A DNA stretch of 64,000 nt from Longimicrobium sp. (GCF_036388275.1 NZ_DASVSF010000011.1:124001-188000), one strand, 5' to 3'. Numbered from the stretch's first letter, positions 7,589 to 16,045 are shown. Numbers and translations: made by a program. The notes: generated by a model not told the origin, from the sequence alone.

Positions 7589-7620
7589 CGAAAGGCGCCT
7601 CTCGCGAGGCGCCTTTCGTG
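7589..7620. terminator. Bidirectional intrinsic terminator
   Basis: A perfect 13-base-pair hairpin, arms CGAAAGGCGCCTC (7589-7601) and GAGGCGCCTTTCG (7606-7618) around TCGC, has A-rich and T-rich flanks inside the stem. It separates the convergent PIN/antitoxin pair and rsmA and can serve both. Confidence 0.82.
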
Positions 7621-7636
7621 TTGCGTGCTCCGGCGA

Positions 7637-8494
7637 TCAGCCGGGATCGCCGCCGGGCGCGGACTTCGCGGCGTGGCCCGCCGAACGCAGCGCGCGGGCG
7701 AGGTCGATGAAGCGCTCGGGGGCGAACGATTCCGGGCGCGCGGTCAGGTCCATCCCCGTCTCTCCCTCCAGGCCCTGCACCTGCTCGGGAGACAGGCTGT
7801 ACGCGTCGCGGAGGATGCGCTGGAACTGCTTGCGCCGCTGGCCGAACGCCGCACGCGTGAGCACCCGCAGTGCGGCCTCGTCGTCCTCCGTCAGCGGCGG
7901 CGGGTTCAGCGGCACGATGCGGATGACCGTCGACATCACGTCGGGCGCCGGGCGAAACGCCTCGCGGCTGACGTTCAGCACGCGCTCCACCTTCGCCACG
8001 GCACGTACCCCCACGGCCAGCGCGCCGTACGTCTTGCCCCCCGGCGGCGCCAGGATGCGGTCCGCCACCTCGCGCTGGATCATCACCACGATCTCGGCGG
8101 GCCGTGGCCGCCGCTCCAGCAGCCCGAAGATGATGGGCGTGGTGATGTTGTACGGGATGTTGCCGATCACCTTCAGCCGCGAGGGGTCCGCCGAGATGCG
8201 CTCCAGCGGCACCTGCAGCACGTCCTCGTGCACGATCTCCACCGACGCGTCGCCGGCGAAGCGCTCCTCCAGCCGTGCCGCGAGCGTGTTGTCCAGCTCC
8301 ACCAGCACCAGCCGGCCCACGCGCCCGGCCAGGTGCTGCGTCAGCGCCATCCGCCCCGGCCCGATCTCCATCACCTCGTCGTCCAGGGACGGGCGAAGGG
8401 AGTCTACGATCTTTCGCTGGATGTTGGGATCGACCAGGAAGTTCTGCCCCAGCGACCGCTTGGCGCGGTGGGGGGCGGCGGGATCGCGCGGCAT
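7637..8494 (-). CDS. rsmA: 16S rRNA dimethyladenosine transferase RsmA (KsgA)
   Basis: The 285-residue product dimethylates the two adjacent adenines in the terminal hairpin of 16S rRNA during small-subunit maturation. Diagnostic features are KRSLGQNFLVDPNIQRKIV at the N-terminus, the SAM-binding loop EIGPGRMALTQHLA, the catalytic NIPYNITTPI motif and the later FRPAPDVMSTVIRI. The ATG at 8494 gives the standard start just before the KRSLGQNF motif. The gene begins 5 bases after the stop of the PP2C phosphatase gene and is probably its co-transcribed last member. It ends against a bidirectional terminator. Confidence 0.95.
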   Translation of the reverse strand: MPRDPAAPHRAKRSLGQNFLVDPNIQRKIVDSLRPSLDDEVMEIGPGRMALTQHLAGRVGRLVLVELDNTLAARLEERFAGDASVEIVHEDVLQVPLERISADPSRLKVIGNIPYNITTPIIFGLLERRPRPAEIVVMIQREVADRILAPPGGKTYGALAVGVRAVAKVERVLNVSREAFRPAPDVMSTVIRIVPLNPPPLTEDDEAALRVLTRAAFGQRRKQFQRILRDAYSLSPEQVQGLEGETGMDLTARPESFAPERFIDLARALRSAGHAAKSAPGGDPG

Positions 8495-8499
8495 GGCGC

Positions 8500-10059
8500 T
8501 CAGAAGCGGACGACGACGGCGGTGCGGTCGTCGGGCGGAACGTGCGTGGCCTCGCCGGCCCGGTCGAACAGGCGCGCGCAGATATCCTCGGGGGGCTCGC
8601 GGCGCATGTCGGTCGCCACCTCCAGCAGCACCCGCTCGCCCTCGATCTCGCCCGCGTCCAGCGCGTCGGAAAGTCCGTCGGTGAAGAGAAAGAGAAGGTC
8701 TTCGCCGCTCACCCACTCCACCGTGGTCTCGGCGTAGGTGTCGCGGTCGACGATGCCGAACGGCGGGTCAGTGGCGGCCAGCCGCTGGGCCTCGCCGCTG
8801 GCCAGGATGCGGAAGGCATGGCCGTGGCCCGCGTTTGAGTAGGTGAGCGTGCCGGCGGCGGGATCGATCACCGCGTATACCAGCGTCAGGTACATCTCGG
8901 TGTTTTCCAGCTCGTCGATCACCGCGCGGTGGGTACGGTGAAGCACCTCGGACGGGGCGTCGCCCTCGGAGGCGTGGATGGCCACGGCGCTGATGGTGAG
9001 CGCCATGATCAGCGCCGCGCCGAACCCATGGCTGCTGACGTCGCCGATCAGCACGCCCAGGCGGTTGTTGGGAAGCCGGAAGAGGTGGTAGAAGTCGCCG
9101 CCCACCGATTCGGCCGGCACGCATCGCGCGGCCACCTCGGCGTAGCCCCGGAACTGCTCCAGCGGGGGAAGCAGCTTCAACTGGAGGTCGTGCGCCAGCT
9201 CCAGTTCGCGCGCCAGCCGCTGCTGCCGCAAGGACTCGGCGATCAGCCGGTTGTTCTCGACCGCGGCGCCGATCTGGCTGGCGATGGCCGACAGCAGCTT
9301 CAGGTCGCCGGCCGAGAAGCCCTCGTTGGTTTCGCGCCCGATCAGGTTGATGACCCCCACCGCCCGGGTCTCACCCTCCGGCGGGGTGTAGCTGACGGGG
9401 ACGGACAGGAACGAGCCCCGCTGCCGCGCGCCGCTCGTGCAGTCCTCGCGCTGGTACTCCTCGCCCGGCCCCAGGAGCACGTGGCGCCCCTCGCGGAACA
9501 CGGCCGCGGTGATGGAGCATGGGTCGTCGACCGCCACCGGCTCGGAGTGCCCTTCGCCCCCCACCACTGCGGCCAGCCGGATCATCCCCGTGTCGCGGTC
9601 GTGCACCCACAGGGCGGCGCGCCGGGCGCTGAGGATGCTGGCCACCTCGCCCAGGATGGTGCGCGCCGCGTTCTCCAGCGAGATGATGGAGCCCAGGATC
9701 TCGCTGATGGAGTACAGCAGCGTGATCTCTTCGTAGCGCTCACCGATCTCGCGGCTGAAGGAGCGGATCTCGTCCTCGTGCTTGGCCGCGCGCGCCAGCA
9801 TGGCGCCCAGGAACCGCGCCGCGGCCGCCGAGTCCTCGGCCGTGCCGTCGCGGATCTCCACGCGCAGCGCCGTCCCGGGCACCTCCGCGGCCGCGTCGGC
9901 CGAGCGGCCGTCCGCGGCGGGGTGAGCGCCCGCCGGGTCCCAACCGTCGCCCGTGCGCTGCCAGACGAGCGCGGCTTCGCCGAATGCCCGGCGAAAGTCG
10001 TCGAGCACGCCGCGCGCGGAGGCGGGAAGGCGGGGAGGGCTGGGGGCGGCCGTAGTCAC
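8500..10059 (-). CDS. RsbU-like PP2C (SpoIIE-type) phosphatase with GAF domain
   Basis: This 519-residue cytoplasmic protein has an alanine-rich N-terminus, a helical stretch near residues 90-120 (RAAKHEDEIRSFSREIGERY), a GAF sensor domain at about 125-280 and a SpoIIE-type Ser/Thr phosphatase domain from about 320 to the end. Metal-binding phosphatase motifs are present: VGGDFYHLF, GDVSSHGFGAAL, YSNAGHGHAF, FLFTDGLSDAL and PPDDRTAVVV. It should dephosphorylate the STAS anti-sigma antagonist encoded two genes upstream, releasing the sigma factor held by the anti-sigma kinase. The GAF ligand is unknown. It follows the kinase gene after 14 bases, so all three switch components form one transcription unit. 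Confidence 0.9.
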   Translation of the reverse strand: MTTAAPSPPRLPASARGVLDDFRRAFGEAALVWQRTGDGWDPAGAHPAADGRSADAAAEVPGTALRVEIRDGTAEDSAAAARFLGAMLARAAKHEDEIRSFSREIGERYEEITLLYSISEILGSIISLENAARTILGEVASILSARRAALWVHDRDTGMIRLAAVVGGEGHSEPVAVDDPCSITAAVFREGRHVLLGPGEEYQREDCTSGARQRGSFLSVPVSYTPPEGETRAVGVINLIGRETNEGFSAGDLKLLSAIASQIGAAVENNRLIAESLRQQRLARELELAHDLQLKLLPPLEQFRGYAEVAARCVPAESVGGDFYHLFRLPNNRLGVLIGDVSSHGFGAALIMALTISAVAIHASEGDAPSEVLHRTHRAVIDELENTEMYLTLVYAVIDPAAGTLTYSNAGHGHAFRILASGEAQRLAATDPPFGIVDRDTYAETTVEWVSGEDLLFLFTDGLSDALDAGEIEGERVLLEVATDMRREPPEDICARLFDRAGEATHVPPDDRTAVVVRF

Positions 10060-10073
10060 CGGGATTGCGGGGG

Positions 10074-10541
10074 TTACTCGCCCGAGGCGCGGCGCCGCGA
10101 CTCGTCGCGGCGCAGCACCAGGCGAACGCAGTTGCCCGCGTCGTTGTAGCGCACCTCGTCCATCAGCGTGCGGATCAGGAAGATTCCGCGCCCGCCGCAG
10201 AGGTCGAGGTTTTCGGGAAGGGTGGGATCTGGCACGTGGCCGGGGTCGAAGCCGGTGCCCTCGTCCTGCACCTGGACGGACACCGCGTCGCGCGACAGCT
10301 CCACCTCCACGCGCACGCGCTTGTCGGGGTCGCTGCCGTTGCCATAGATCATGGCATTGGCCAGCACCTCGGCCATCCCCACGCGAAAGTTGAGGGTCAG
10401 CCGCGCGCCGTCGAAGTCGTAGGCCCGCAGCCGGTCGGAGAGGTAGCCCACGGCTCCCTCGATGACCCGCGGGTCGCTGGGCAGCTCCAGCACGAACACG
10501 CTCTGCTCGGGGGGAGCGCCGCCGATGTCGGGTTTCGCCAT
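10074..10541 (-). CDS. RsbW-like anti-sigma factor serine kinase
   Basis: The 155-residue product is a small GHKL-type ATPase without a sensor domain. The N box is AEVLANAMIYGN, the G1 box DEGTGFD, and the G2 region GGRGIFLIRTLMDEVRY, which together define the HATPase_c_2 anti-sigma kinase family. Such proteins bind a sigma factor and phosphorylate a STAS antagonist. The ATG at 10541 (MAKPDIGG) is chosen over one at 10577. The gene lies between the STAS protein and the RsbU-like phosphatase, completing a partner-switching module. No sigma factor gene is in the neighbourhood, so the controlled sigma or other target is encoded elsewhere. Confidence 0.9.
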   Translation of the reverse strand: MAKPDIGGAPPEQSVFVLELPSDPRVIEGAVGYLSDRLRAYDFDGARLTLNFRVGMAEVLANAMIYGNGSDPDKRVRVEVELSRDAVSVQVQDEGTGFDPGHVPDPTLPENLDLCGGRGIFLIRTLMDEVRYNDAGNCVRLVLRRDESRRRASGE

Positions 10542-10619
10542 GTGCCTAGCGCAAACGCGGCCGGCCGTGCCGGGCACCAGCCCCGGAACGGCCGCCGGAC
10601 CGTTGCAGTGTGGGCCGGA

Positions 10620-10952
10620 TCAGAAGCCCGTGAGGGCCGCTTCGCGAGTGTCTGCGATGTTGAACAGCGTGTCGAGCTTGGTGAGCTCGAACAGCGTCCG
10701 CAGGTCCTCGTTCAGGTTGGCCAGCCGCAGCTCGCCACCCTGCTCGCGGATCTTCTTCGACAGGCTCACGAGCACGCCCAGGCCGGACGAATCGATGTAG
10801 CCGGTGTTGGAGAAGTCGATGAGAAACTTGCGCTCCCCGCCTTCCAGCTCGTCGAGCACCTTCTGCTTCAGCTCCTGGCGGTTGCCCACGATGAGCTGCC
10901 CATCCACATCGACCACCACCACACCATTGTTCTTGCTCGTGTGGAAGCTCAT
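10620..10952 (-). CDS. STAS-domain anti-sigma factor antagonist (RsbV-like)
   Basis: The 110-residue single-domain STAS protein has the canonical phosphorylation site IDSSGLGVL near residue 57, preceded by KFLIDFSNTGY. When dephosphorylated it should bind the anti-sigma kinase encoded 78 bases downstream. A good ribosome binding site (GAGGAG) precedes the ATG at 10952. Upstream, at 11002-11016, is a sequence fitting a sigma-54 promoter. The module order is STAS, kinase, phosphatase, then rsmA. The target process is not identifiable; in relatives such modules control general stress, biofilm or cell-envelope responses. Confidence 0.92.
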   Translation of the reverse strand: MSFHTSKNNGVVVVDVDGQLIVGNRQELKQKVLDELEGGERKFLIDFSNTGYIDSSGLGVLVSLSKKIREQGGELRLANLNEDLRTLFELTKLDTLFNIADTREAALTGF

Positions 10953-11001
10953 GACTCCTCGGTATCCACGGTTCCGGGTAAAGCACCCTGGGCATGCCGG
11001 G

Positions 11002-11016
11002 GCAAGCGATGTGCCA
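11002..11016 (-). promoter_or_regulatory. Candidate sigma-54 promoter upstream of the STAS gene
   Basis: On the minus strand TGGCAC (11016-11011), five bases, then TTGC (11005-11002) reproduces the sigma-54 consensus TGGCAC-N5-TTGC, with the essential GG and GC at the correct spacing. Start of transcription would fall about 35-40 bases before the ATG at 10952. No enhancer-binding protein gene is adjacent, so the assignment is from the motif only. Confidence 0.5.
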
Positions 11017-11103
11017 CCTCCGGCCCAAAACGCGGAGGCCGGCCCGGCCCTTCCGCTGTACGGAGCACACGGTAGGGCGCGGGGCGCGCTTGCGCAATAA
11101 GCG

Positions 11104-12087
11104 TCACCCCGCCAGCAGGCCGGTGATGCAGGCCACGTTGACGATGTCGGCGGGCGTGGCGCCGCGTGAAAGGTCGTTGCACGGCTTCGCCAGCCCCTGC
11201 ACGATGGGACCGACCGCCTTCGCGTGGGCAAGCCGCTGCGTGAGCTTGTAGGCGATGTTGCCCGCGTCCAGGTCGGGAAAGATCAGCACGTTGGCCCTCC
11301 CCGCCACGGCGGACCCCGGCGACTTGCGTGCGCCGACGGACTCGATCAAGGCCGCGTCCGCCTGCAGCTCGCCATCCGCCGGGATGCCGGGCGCCTTTTC
11401 GCGAAAGATCTCCAGGGCCCGCCGCACCTTGTCGATGGACGGCCCCGCCGCGCTCCCCTTCGTGGAATACGAGAGAAAGGCTACGCGCGGCTCGTCGCCC
11501 ACCACCTTTCGCCGCGCGTCCGCCGCGGCGACGGCGATGTCGGCCAGCTGCTCGGCCGTGGGGTCCGGAACGACGGCGGCGTCGGAGTAGCTAAGCACCT
11601 CTTCGCCCTGGCCGCGGAACGGGGGCACCACCATGTAGAAGGTGGACGACACCGTGCGGATCCCCGGCGCCGGGCCGATCGCCCAGATCGCGGCGCGCAT
11701 GACGTCCGCCGTGGTGCTCACCGCCCCCGCGACGCATCCGTCCGCCTCGCCCGCCGCGACGAGCAGCGCGCCGAAGAGCAGGGGATCGGCGGCGAGGCGG
11801 TGAGCATCGTCCTCCGTCATCCCCTTCGCCCGGCGGCGTTCGAACAGGAGCGACGCCAGCAGGGGCCGGCGCGCGTCCGCCGCCGGGTCCAGCACCTTCA
11901 CCTGCCCCGCCCCGAGCCGCCTCAGCTCGGCGGCGATCTCCGGCCCGCCCACGACGAGCGGGCGTGCGAGCCCGTCCGCGTGCAGGCGGGCGGCGGCCAC
12001 CAGCGTGCGCTCGTCCGCGCCCTCGGGAAGCACGATGCGGCGGGGGTTGGCCCGGGCCCTCGCGTGAACGGAATCCAGGAAGCTCAT
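11104..12087 (-). CDS. pta: Phosphate acetyltransferase
   Basis: The 327-residue product is a single-domain phosphotransacetylase converting acetyl-CoA and phosphate to acetyl phosphate and CoA. Typical stretches are IVLPEGADERTLVAAARL at the N-terminus, GAVSTTADVMRAA, VAFLSYSTKGSA and the C-terminal FPDLDAGNIAYKLTQRLA. The length equals that of short Pta enzymes without the regulatory N-terminal part. The ATG at 12087 overlaps the coaD stop (ATGA), so pta is translationally coupled to coaD. No acetate kinase gene is adjacent. An open stretch of about 150 bases follows before the STAS gene, which has its own probable promoter. Confidence 0.93.
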   Translation of the reverse strand: MSFLDSVHARARANPRRIVLPEGADERTLVAAARLHADGLARPLVVGGPEIAAELRRLGAGQVKVLDPAADARRPLLASLLFERRRAKGMTEDDAHRLAADPLLFGALLVAAGEADGCVAGAVSTTADVMRAAIWAIGPAPGIRTVSSTFYMVVPPFRGQGEEVLSYSDAAVVPDPTAEQLADIAVAAADARRKVVGDEPRVAFLSYSTKGSAAGPSIDKVRRALEIFREKAPGIPADGELQADAALIESVGARKSPGSAVAGRANVLIFPDLDAGNIAYKLTQRLAHAKAVGPIVQGLAKPCNDLSRGATPADIVNVACITGLLAG

Positions 12088-12581
12088 CGCGCCCCGAAGC
12101 GCTCCGTCAGCCGGCGGAGCACGGCGGGGGAGACGAACGGGGTGACGTCGCCGCCCAGCGAGGCGATCTGCCGCACCAGCGAGGACGACAGGTACGAGTG
12201 CTCCAGGTCCGGCGCCAGGAACACGGTTTCCATCGCTTCCCACAGCTTGCGGTTCATCAGGGCCATCTGGAACTCGTATTCGAAGTCCGAGACGGCGCGC
12301 AGCCCGCGCACGATGATGGTGGCGCCCTGCGACTTGGCGAAATCCACCAGCAGCCCCTGGAAGGCCATGGGCTGCACGCGCGGCTCGTCGGCGAAGGTGT
12401 CGCGGATCATCTCCACGCGCTCCTCGACGCTGAACATCCCGCTCTTCACCTGCGTGGCGCTGTAGGCCACGGCCACGATCACCCGGTCCGCGAAGCGAAA
12501 GCTGCGGCGGATGATGTCTTCGTGGCCCAGGGTGACGGGATCGAACGATCCGGGACAGACCGCGATGCGCTCTGCGCTCAT
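12084..12581 (-). CDS. coaD: Pantetheine-phosphate adenylyltransferase
   Basis: The 165-residue product transfers AMP from ATP to 4'-phosphopantetheine, the penultimate step in CoA biosynthesis. It shows the nucleotidyltransferase signature AVCPGSFDPVTLGHEDIIRR, with the catalytic T-x-x-H, and the ligand-binding IIVRGLRAVSDFEYE and YLSSSLVRQIASLGGDV segments. The start codon overlaps the rsmD stop and its own stop overlaps the pta start, each as ATGA. rsmD-coaD is a very common bacterial gene pair; pta in third place links CoA synthesis to acetyl-CoA use. Confidence 0.96.
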   Translation of the reverse strand: MSAERIAVCPGSFDPVTLGHEDIIRRSFRFADRVIVAVAYSATQVKSGMFSVEERVEMIRDTFADEPRVQPMAFQGLLVDFAKSQGATIIVRGLRAVSDFEYEFQMALMNRKLWEAMETVFLAPDLEHSYLSSSLVRQIASLGGDVTPFVSPAVLRRLTERFGAR

Positions 12582-13105
12582 TCGGGCGCCGGGATGAAGG
12601 TGAGCTGGGTGTCGCCGTAGCGGCGGGTGCGTGCGCCGGGAAGTTCGGGCAACTCGTCGCCGCGGCCGTGCTCCACGCACAGCAGCGCGGCGAACGGCGT
12701 GGCAGCGAAGGCCCGCACGATGGCCTCCGCGAATCCCTGGCCGTACGGCGGATCGGCAAAGGCCACGTCGAAGCCGCCGGCATCGAGCCCCGCAACGTAC
12801 TTCACCGCGTCGGCCTTTACGATCTCGATTCGGCCAGCGGCGTCCAGGGCGGCGACGTTGTCGCGCAGCACCTTGAGCGCGGGCGCGGCCTGTTCGACGA
12901 AGACGGCGTGCTCGGCACCGCGGGAGAGCGCTTCCAGCCCCAGCGCACCGGAGCCGGCGAACAGGTCCAGCACGCGGGCGCCGGGAAGGTACGGCGCCAC
13001 GACGGACATCCACGCCTCGCGCACGCGGTCCGTCGTGGGCCGCGTCGCCCGCCCCGGCGGCGCGGCGATGCGCCGTCCGCCCCACTCCCCCGCGACGATT
13101 CTCAC
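12578..13105 (-). CDS. rsmD: 16S rRNA (guanine966-N2)-methyltransferase RsmD
   Basis: The 175-residue product methylates G966 of 16S rRNA. It begins VRIVAGEWGGRRI, the conserved RsmD N-terminus, followed by RPTTDRVREAW, the SAM-binding loop VLDLFAGSGALGLEALSRGA and the catalytic DPPY motif in FADPPYGQGF. A GTG at 13105 gives this start; another GTG two codons upstream (13111) is possible. The gene overlaps coaD by 4 bases. In front of it are two GC-rich hairpins of repeat family B, which separate it from recJ. Confidence 0.93.
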   Translation of the reverse strand: MRIVAGEWGGRRIAAPPGRATRPTTDRVREAWMSVVAPYLPGARVLDLFAGSGALGLEALSRGAEHAVFVEQAAPALKVLRDNVAALDAAGRIEIVKADAVKYVAGLDAGGFDVAFADPPYGQGFAEAIVRAFAATPFAALLCVEHGRGDELPELPGARTRRYGDTQLTFIPAPE

Positions 13106-13120
13106 CGGCACCCGCTGGTT

Positions 13121-13268
13121 GTGGTTCCCCCTCCCCCTCCCCCGCAAACGGCGCGGGAGAGGGGGGAACTTCGATTGCGTCTCGACTGGGGTCGGCGCAT
13201 TCCGCTGGAGGCCCCTCCCCCAGCCCCTCCCCCGGCAAACTGCGCCGGGAGAGGGGGGAACTTCGACC
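13121..13268. repeat. Composite GC-rich repeat family B, copy 1
   Basis: Two C-rich/G-rich hairpins (about 13124-13163 and 13212-13258, loops GCAAACGGC-like and GCAAACTGC-like) flank a conserved linker of about 48 bases that begins with ACTTCGATTGCG and ends with GGAGGCCCC. Similar two-hairpin elements with recognisably related linkers occur at 19848-19990 and, inverted, at 32860-32998. This copy fills nearly the whole recJ-rsmD gap. Confidence 0.8.
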
Positions 13269-13271
13269 GCG

Positions 13272-14996
13272 CTATTCAGACGGGCGGAGGTCCACGAGCT
13301 TGGCCTGCACGCGCGTCTGGCCGTTGTAGTGGTTCTCCTCCAGCTTGAACGCCACGTCAAGCAGCGACGCCCCGAAGCCGGGCTCCTCGCAGCGGTCGGC
13401 CATGTTGAAGCCGATGGCATCCAGCTTTGCCCCGTACGCGCCCAGCGTGAGCTTCAGATGCCCCTTGCCGACCACCTTCTGGTCCACGACCGCCACGCCG
13501 CGCGCCGCGAACACCGGCGTGGCGTTCCCCGCGCCGAAGGGGCCCGCGTGCTTGAGCATGCGGACGAGGTCCAGGTCCGCGTGGCGCAGCTCCATCTCCA
13601 GGTCGATGCGCACCTCGGGCACCAGGTCGTCTTCCGTGAGCGCCGCGCGCGCGGCGTCGTTGAAGGCTTCGCGGAAAGCGTCGACGTTCTCGCGGCGGAT
13701 GGTGCACCCGGCCGCCACGCGGTGTCCCCCGAAGCGCTCCAGGTGGTGGCCGCAGGCGCGCATGGCGTCGTACAGGTGAAAGCGCGAGATGGACCGCGCG
13801 CTCCCCTTCCCTTCGCCGTGCTCGTCGAGCGCGATCATCACCACCGGGCGATGGAGGCGCTCCACCAGCCGCGACGCCACGATGCCGATCACGCCCGGGT
13901 GCCAGCCGTCGTGCGCCAGCACCACGCCGTACTGGCGATCCGGGTCGTACCCGAACTCCAGGGCCGCCATCGCCTGCTTGAGCGTTTCGCCTTCCACCGT
14001 CTGCCGCCAGCGGTTGTCGGACTCCAGCGACTGGGCGATCTCGTCGGCCTCGCGCGGATCGTCCGTCAGCAGCAGCTTTACGCCTCGCTGCGCCTCGCCC
14101 ATCCGCCCCACGGCGTTGATGCGTGGCGCGAGCTGGAAGGCCACCTGGGTGGAGGTGATCTCGCCCTTGTCCATCAGCCCCGTCACCCGCAGCAGGGCGC
14201 GCAGGCCGGGGTTGGGTGTTTCGCGCAGCACCTTGAGGCCCCAGCGCACCAGCGCGCGGTTCTCTCCCGCCAGCGGCGCCACGTCGGCGATGGTGGCGAT
14301 GGCCACCAGGTCCAGAAAGCTGAACAGCTTCTCGACGGGGTAGCCGATCTCGTCCGCCAGCGCGCAGCACACCTTCCACGCCACGCCCACGCCGGCCAGC
14401 CCCTTGTCGGGATAGCCGCAGTCCACCCGGTTGGGGTTCACCGCGGCGACCGCGGCGGGAAGGGTGGGACCCGGAGTGTGATGGTCGGTGACGATGACGT
14501 CGATTCCCGCGGCCCGGGCGCGGTCGATGGACGCGTGCGCCACGATCCCGCAGTCACCGGTGAGGATGAGCGTGGCGCCCATCTCGGCGGCGGCGCGGAT
14601 GCCGGCGTCGGAAAGGTCGTAGCCGTCCTGGATGCGGTGCGGGACGAACGGAAGCGCCACGGCACCCATCATCCGCAGGGCGCGGACGTAGAGCGCCGTG
14701 GCGCAGATGCCGTCGACGTCGTAGTCGCCGTGGACCAGGATGATCTCGCGCCCGTCGATGGCCTTCTTCAGCCGCGCGACGGCGTCGCCGATGCCGGCCA
14801 GGGCCGTAGGGGCGTGGATGTGCCCGGGACTGGGCCGCAGAAACCCGCGCGCCGCGTCCACCTCGGCATGCCCGCGAAGCACGAGCAGGCGGCAGAGCGG
14901 CGCCGGAAGGCGAAGCTCGCGGCAGAGACGGTCGACGGCGGCCGGGTCGGGCGAGGGAGAAAAGACCCAGCGGCGCGCGGCAAGGACGGCTGACAT
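13272..14996 (-). CDS. recJ: Single-stranded-DNA-specific exonuclease RecJ
   Basis: The 574-residue product is a 5'-3' single-strand DNA exonuclease used in recombination and repair. The DHH phosphoesterase motifs are clear: HGDYDVDGICATALY, TGDCGI and VTDHHTPGPTLPAA, followed by INAVGRMG. The DHHA1 region contains GKGSARSI and FGGHRVAAGCTI, and an OB-fold-like C-terminal domain completes it. Length is normal for RecJ. The ATG at 14996 is used. The gene is separated from rsmD by repeat family B and preceded by a small membrane-protein gene on the same strand. Confidence 0.95.
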   Translation of the reverse strand: MSAVLAARRWVFSPSPDPAAVDRLCRELRLPAPLCRLLVLRGHAEVDAARGFLRPSPGHIHAPTALAGIGDAVARLKKAIDGREIILVHGDYDVDGICATALYVRALRMMGAVALPFVPHRIQDGYDLSDAGIRAAAEMGATLILTGDCGIVAHASIDRARAAGIDVIVTDHHTPGPTLPAAVAAVNPNRVDCGYPDKGLAGVGVAWKVCCALADEIGYPVEKLFSFLDLVAIATIADVAPLAGENRALVRWGLKVLRETPNPGLRALLRVTGLMDKGEITSTQVAFQLAPRINAVGRMGEAQRGVKLLLTDDPREADEIAQSLESDNRWRQTVEGETLKQAMAALEFGYDPDRQYGVVLAHDGWHPGVIGIVASRLVERLHRPVVMIALDEHGEGKGSARSISRFHLYDAMRACGHHLERFGGHRVAAGCTIRRENVDAFREAFNDAARAALTEDDLVPEVRIDLEMELRHADLDLVRMLKHAGPFGAGNATPVFAARGVAVVDQKVVGKGHLKLTLGAYGAKLDAIGFNMADRCEEPGFGASLLDVAFKLEENHYNGQTRVQAKLVDLRPSE

Positions 14997-15064
14997 TGTA
15001 AAAAGCTAGCCGCGTGCACGCCGAACACGCAACCCGATCCACGGTCCGCCACCGCGCGTGCGGG

Positions 15065-15268
15065 CTAGTGCGCGAAGAAGTAGAGCACGGAGGCGGCCAC
15101 CACCAGCACGGAGACGATGAGCGTGGCCACCTGGGCTACGCTGCGCCCCGGGCCGGGCACGGGGTCCTTCTGCTGCGGGACGGGCTGCGACCCTCCCTGG
15201 AACGGCGGTTCCTTGCGGTCTTCGGCCACGTTGGTCTGCTCCGGCGCGGTGGTTGGGGTTGGGTGCAC
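15065..15268 (-). CDS. Small single-pass membrane protein, unknown function
   Basis: The frame ending at 15065 encodes a hydrophilic, proline/glutamine-rich N-terminal part (EPPFQGGSQPVPQQKDPVPG) and one C-terminal transmembrane helix (VATLIVSVLVVAASVLYFFA) followed by a final histidine. This tail-anchored layout argues for a real short protein rather than a chance frame. The start is uncertain: the GTG at 15268 gives 67 residues and a GTG at 15229 gives 54; the ATG at 15409 would run into the promoter region of the divergent acetyltransferase gene. No family was recognised. It lies between recJ and an acetyltransferase gene on the other strand. Confidence 0.5.
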   Translation of the reverse strand: MHPTPTTAPEQTNVAEDRKEPPFQGGSQPVPQQKDPVPGPGRSVAQVATLIVSVLVVAASVLYFFAH

Positions 15269-15429
15269 GCTGCGGCCCGGCCCTGCGCAACGGGCATGCC
15301 GGGGAGGTCGCGGAACCGGAACCGGCGACGTGGAACCGGGTGGACGACACTCTCCGGTGCTGGCGCGGACTCCGATCTCGCCTACTTTCGTACGTCGCCA
15401 TTCACGCAATCAGGCACTCCCGACCTTCC

Positions 15430-15999
15430 ATGACGCTCGATCCGCCCAACCTCACCACCGAACGCGTCATCGTGCGCATGGCGCAGCCGGACGACGTTCC
15501 CGCGATCGCCCGCTACTTCGTCGAGAACCGGGAGCACCTGGCGCCCTCGCGCCCGCTGATGGCGCCCGAGTTCTACACCGAGGCGTTCTGGGCCGTGCAG
15601 GTGCGCGCCAATGCCACGGAGTTCCGCGAGGGGAAGAGCGTGCGCACGTTCCTGTTCGACCGTGCCCACCCGGAGCGAGTGATCGGCAACGCCAACTTCA
15701 CGCAGATCTTTCGCGCGCCGGCGCACTACTGCGTGCTCGGCTACGGGCTGGACCGGGCGTACGAGGGCCGCGGGATGATGCGCGAAGGGCTGGAGGCGGC
15801 GCTGGGGTACATGTTCCGCGAGCAGAACCTGCATCGCATCGAGGCCAACTACGTGCCCCGCAACGAACGAAGCGGCGGCCTGCTGCGGCGCCTGGGCTTC
15901 GTGGTGGAGGGCTTCGCGCGCGACTACCTGCTGCTGAACGGAAAGTGGGAGGACCACGTGCGGACGAGCTTGACGAACCCGGATTGGCGGCCGTGGTGA
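15430..15999 (+). CDS. GNAT-family N-acetyltransferase, RimJ/RimL type
   Basis: The 189-residue product begins with TTERVIVRMAQPDDVPAIARY, typical of the RimJ/RimL branch, and has the acetyl-CoA-binding motif AYEGRGMMREGLEAAL and the later NLHRIEANYVPRNERSGGLL and GFVVEGFARDYLLLNGKWEDH, all standard for this subfamily. Members acetylate N-termini of ribosomal proteins such as S5 or other amines. The ATG at 15430 is close to the conserved N-terminal strand. It is monocistronic: an 8-base tandem repeat and a hairpin terminator follow. Its specific substrate cannot be predicted. Confidence 0.9.
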   Translation: MTLDPPNLTTERVIVRMAQPDDVPAIARYFVENREHLAPSRPLMAPEFYTEAFWAVQVRANATEFREGKSVRTFLFDRAHPERVIGNANFTQIFRAPAHYCVLGYGLDRAYEGRGMMREGLEAALGYMFREQNLHRIEANYVPRNERSGGLLRRLGFVVEGFARDYLLLNGKWEDHVRTSLTNPDWRPW

Positions 16000-16004
16000 G
16001 GGGA

Positions 16005-16033
16005 GTGCGTGAGTGCGTGAGTGCGTGAGTGCG
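16005..16033. repeat. Short tandem repeat, 8-base unit GTGCGTGA
   Basis: Three perfect GTGCGTGA units plus GTGCG start 5 bases after the acetyltransferase stop. The same unit, reverse-complemented, occurs at 2885-2900. Confidence 0.8.
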
Positions 16034-16045
16034 GAAGTGAAAAAA

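Noticed and set aside
13121..13268. CRISPR array from the repeated GC-rich hairpins
   Set aside because: There are only two imperfect units with a linker that is conserved between loci; spacers would be unique, and no cas genes are present.
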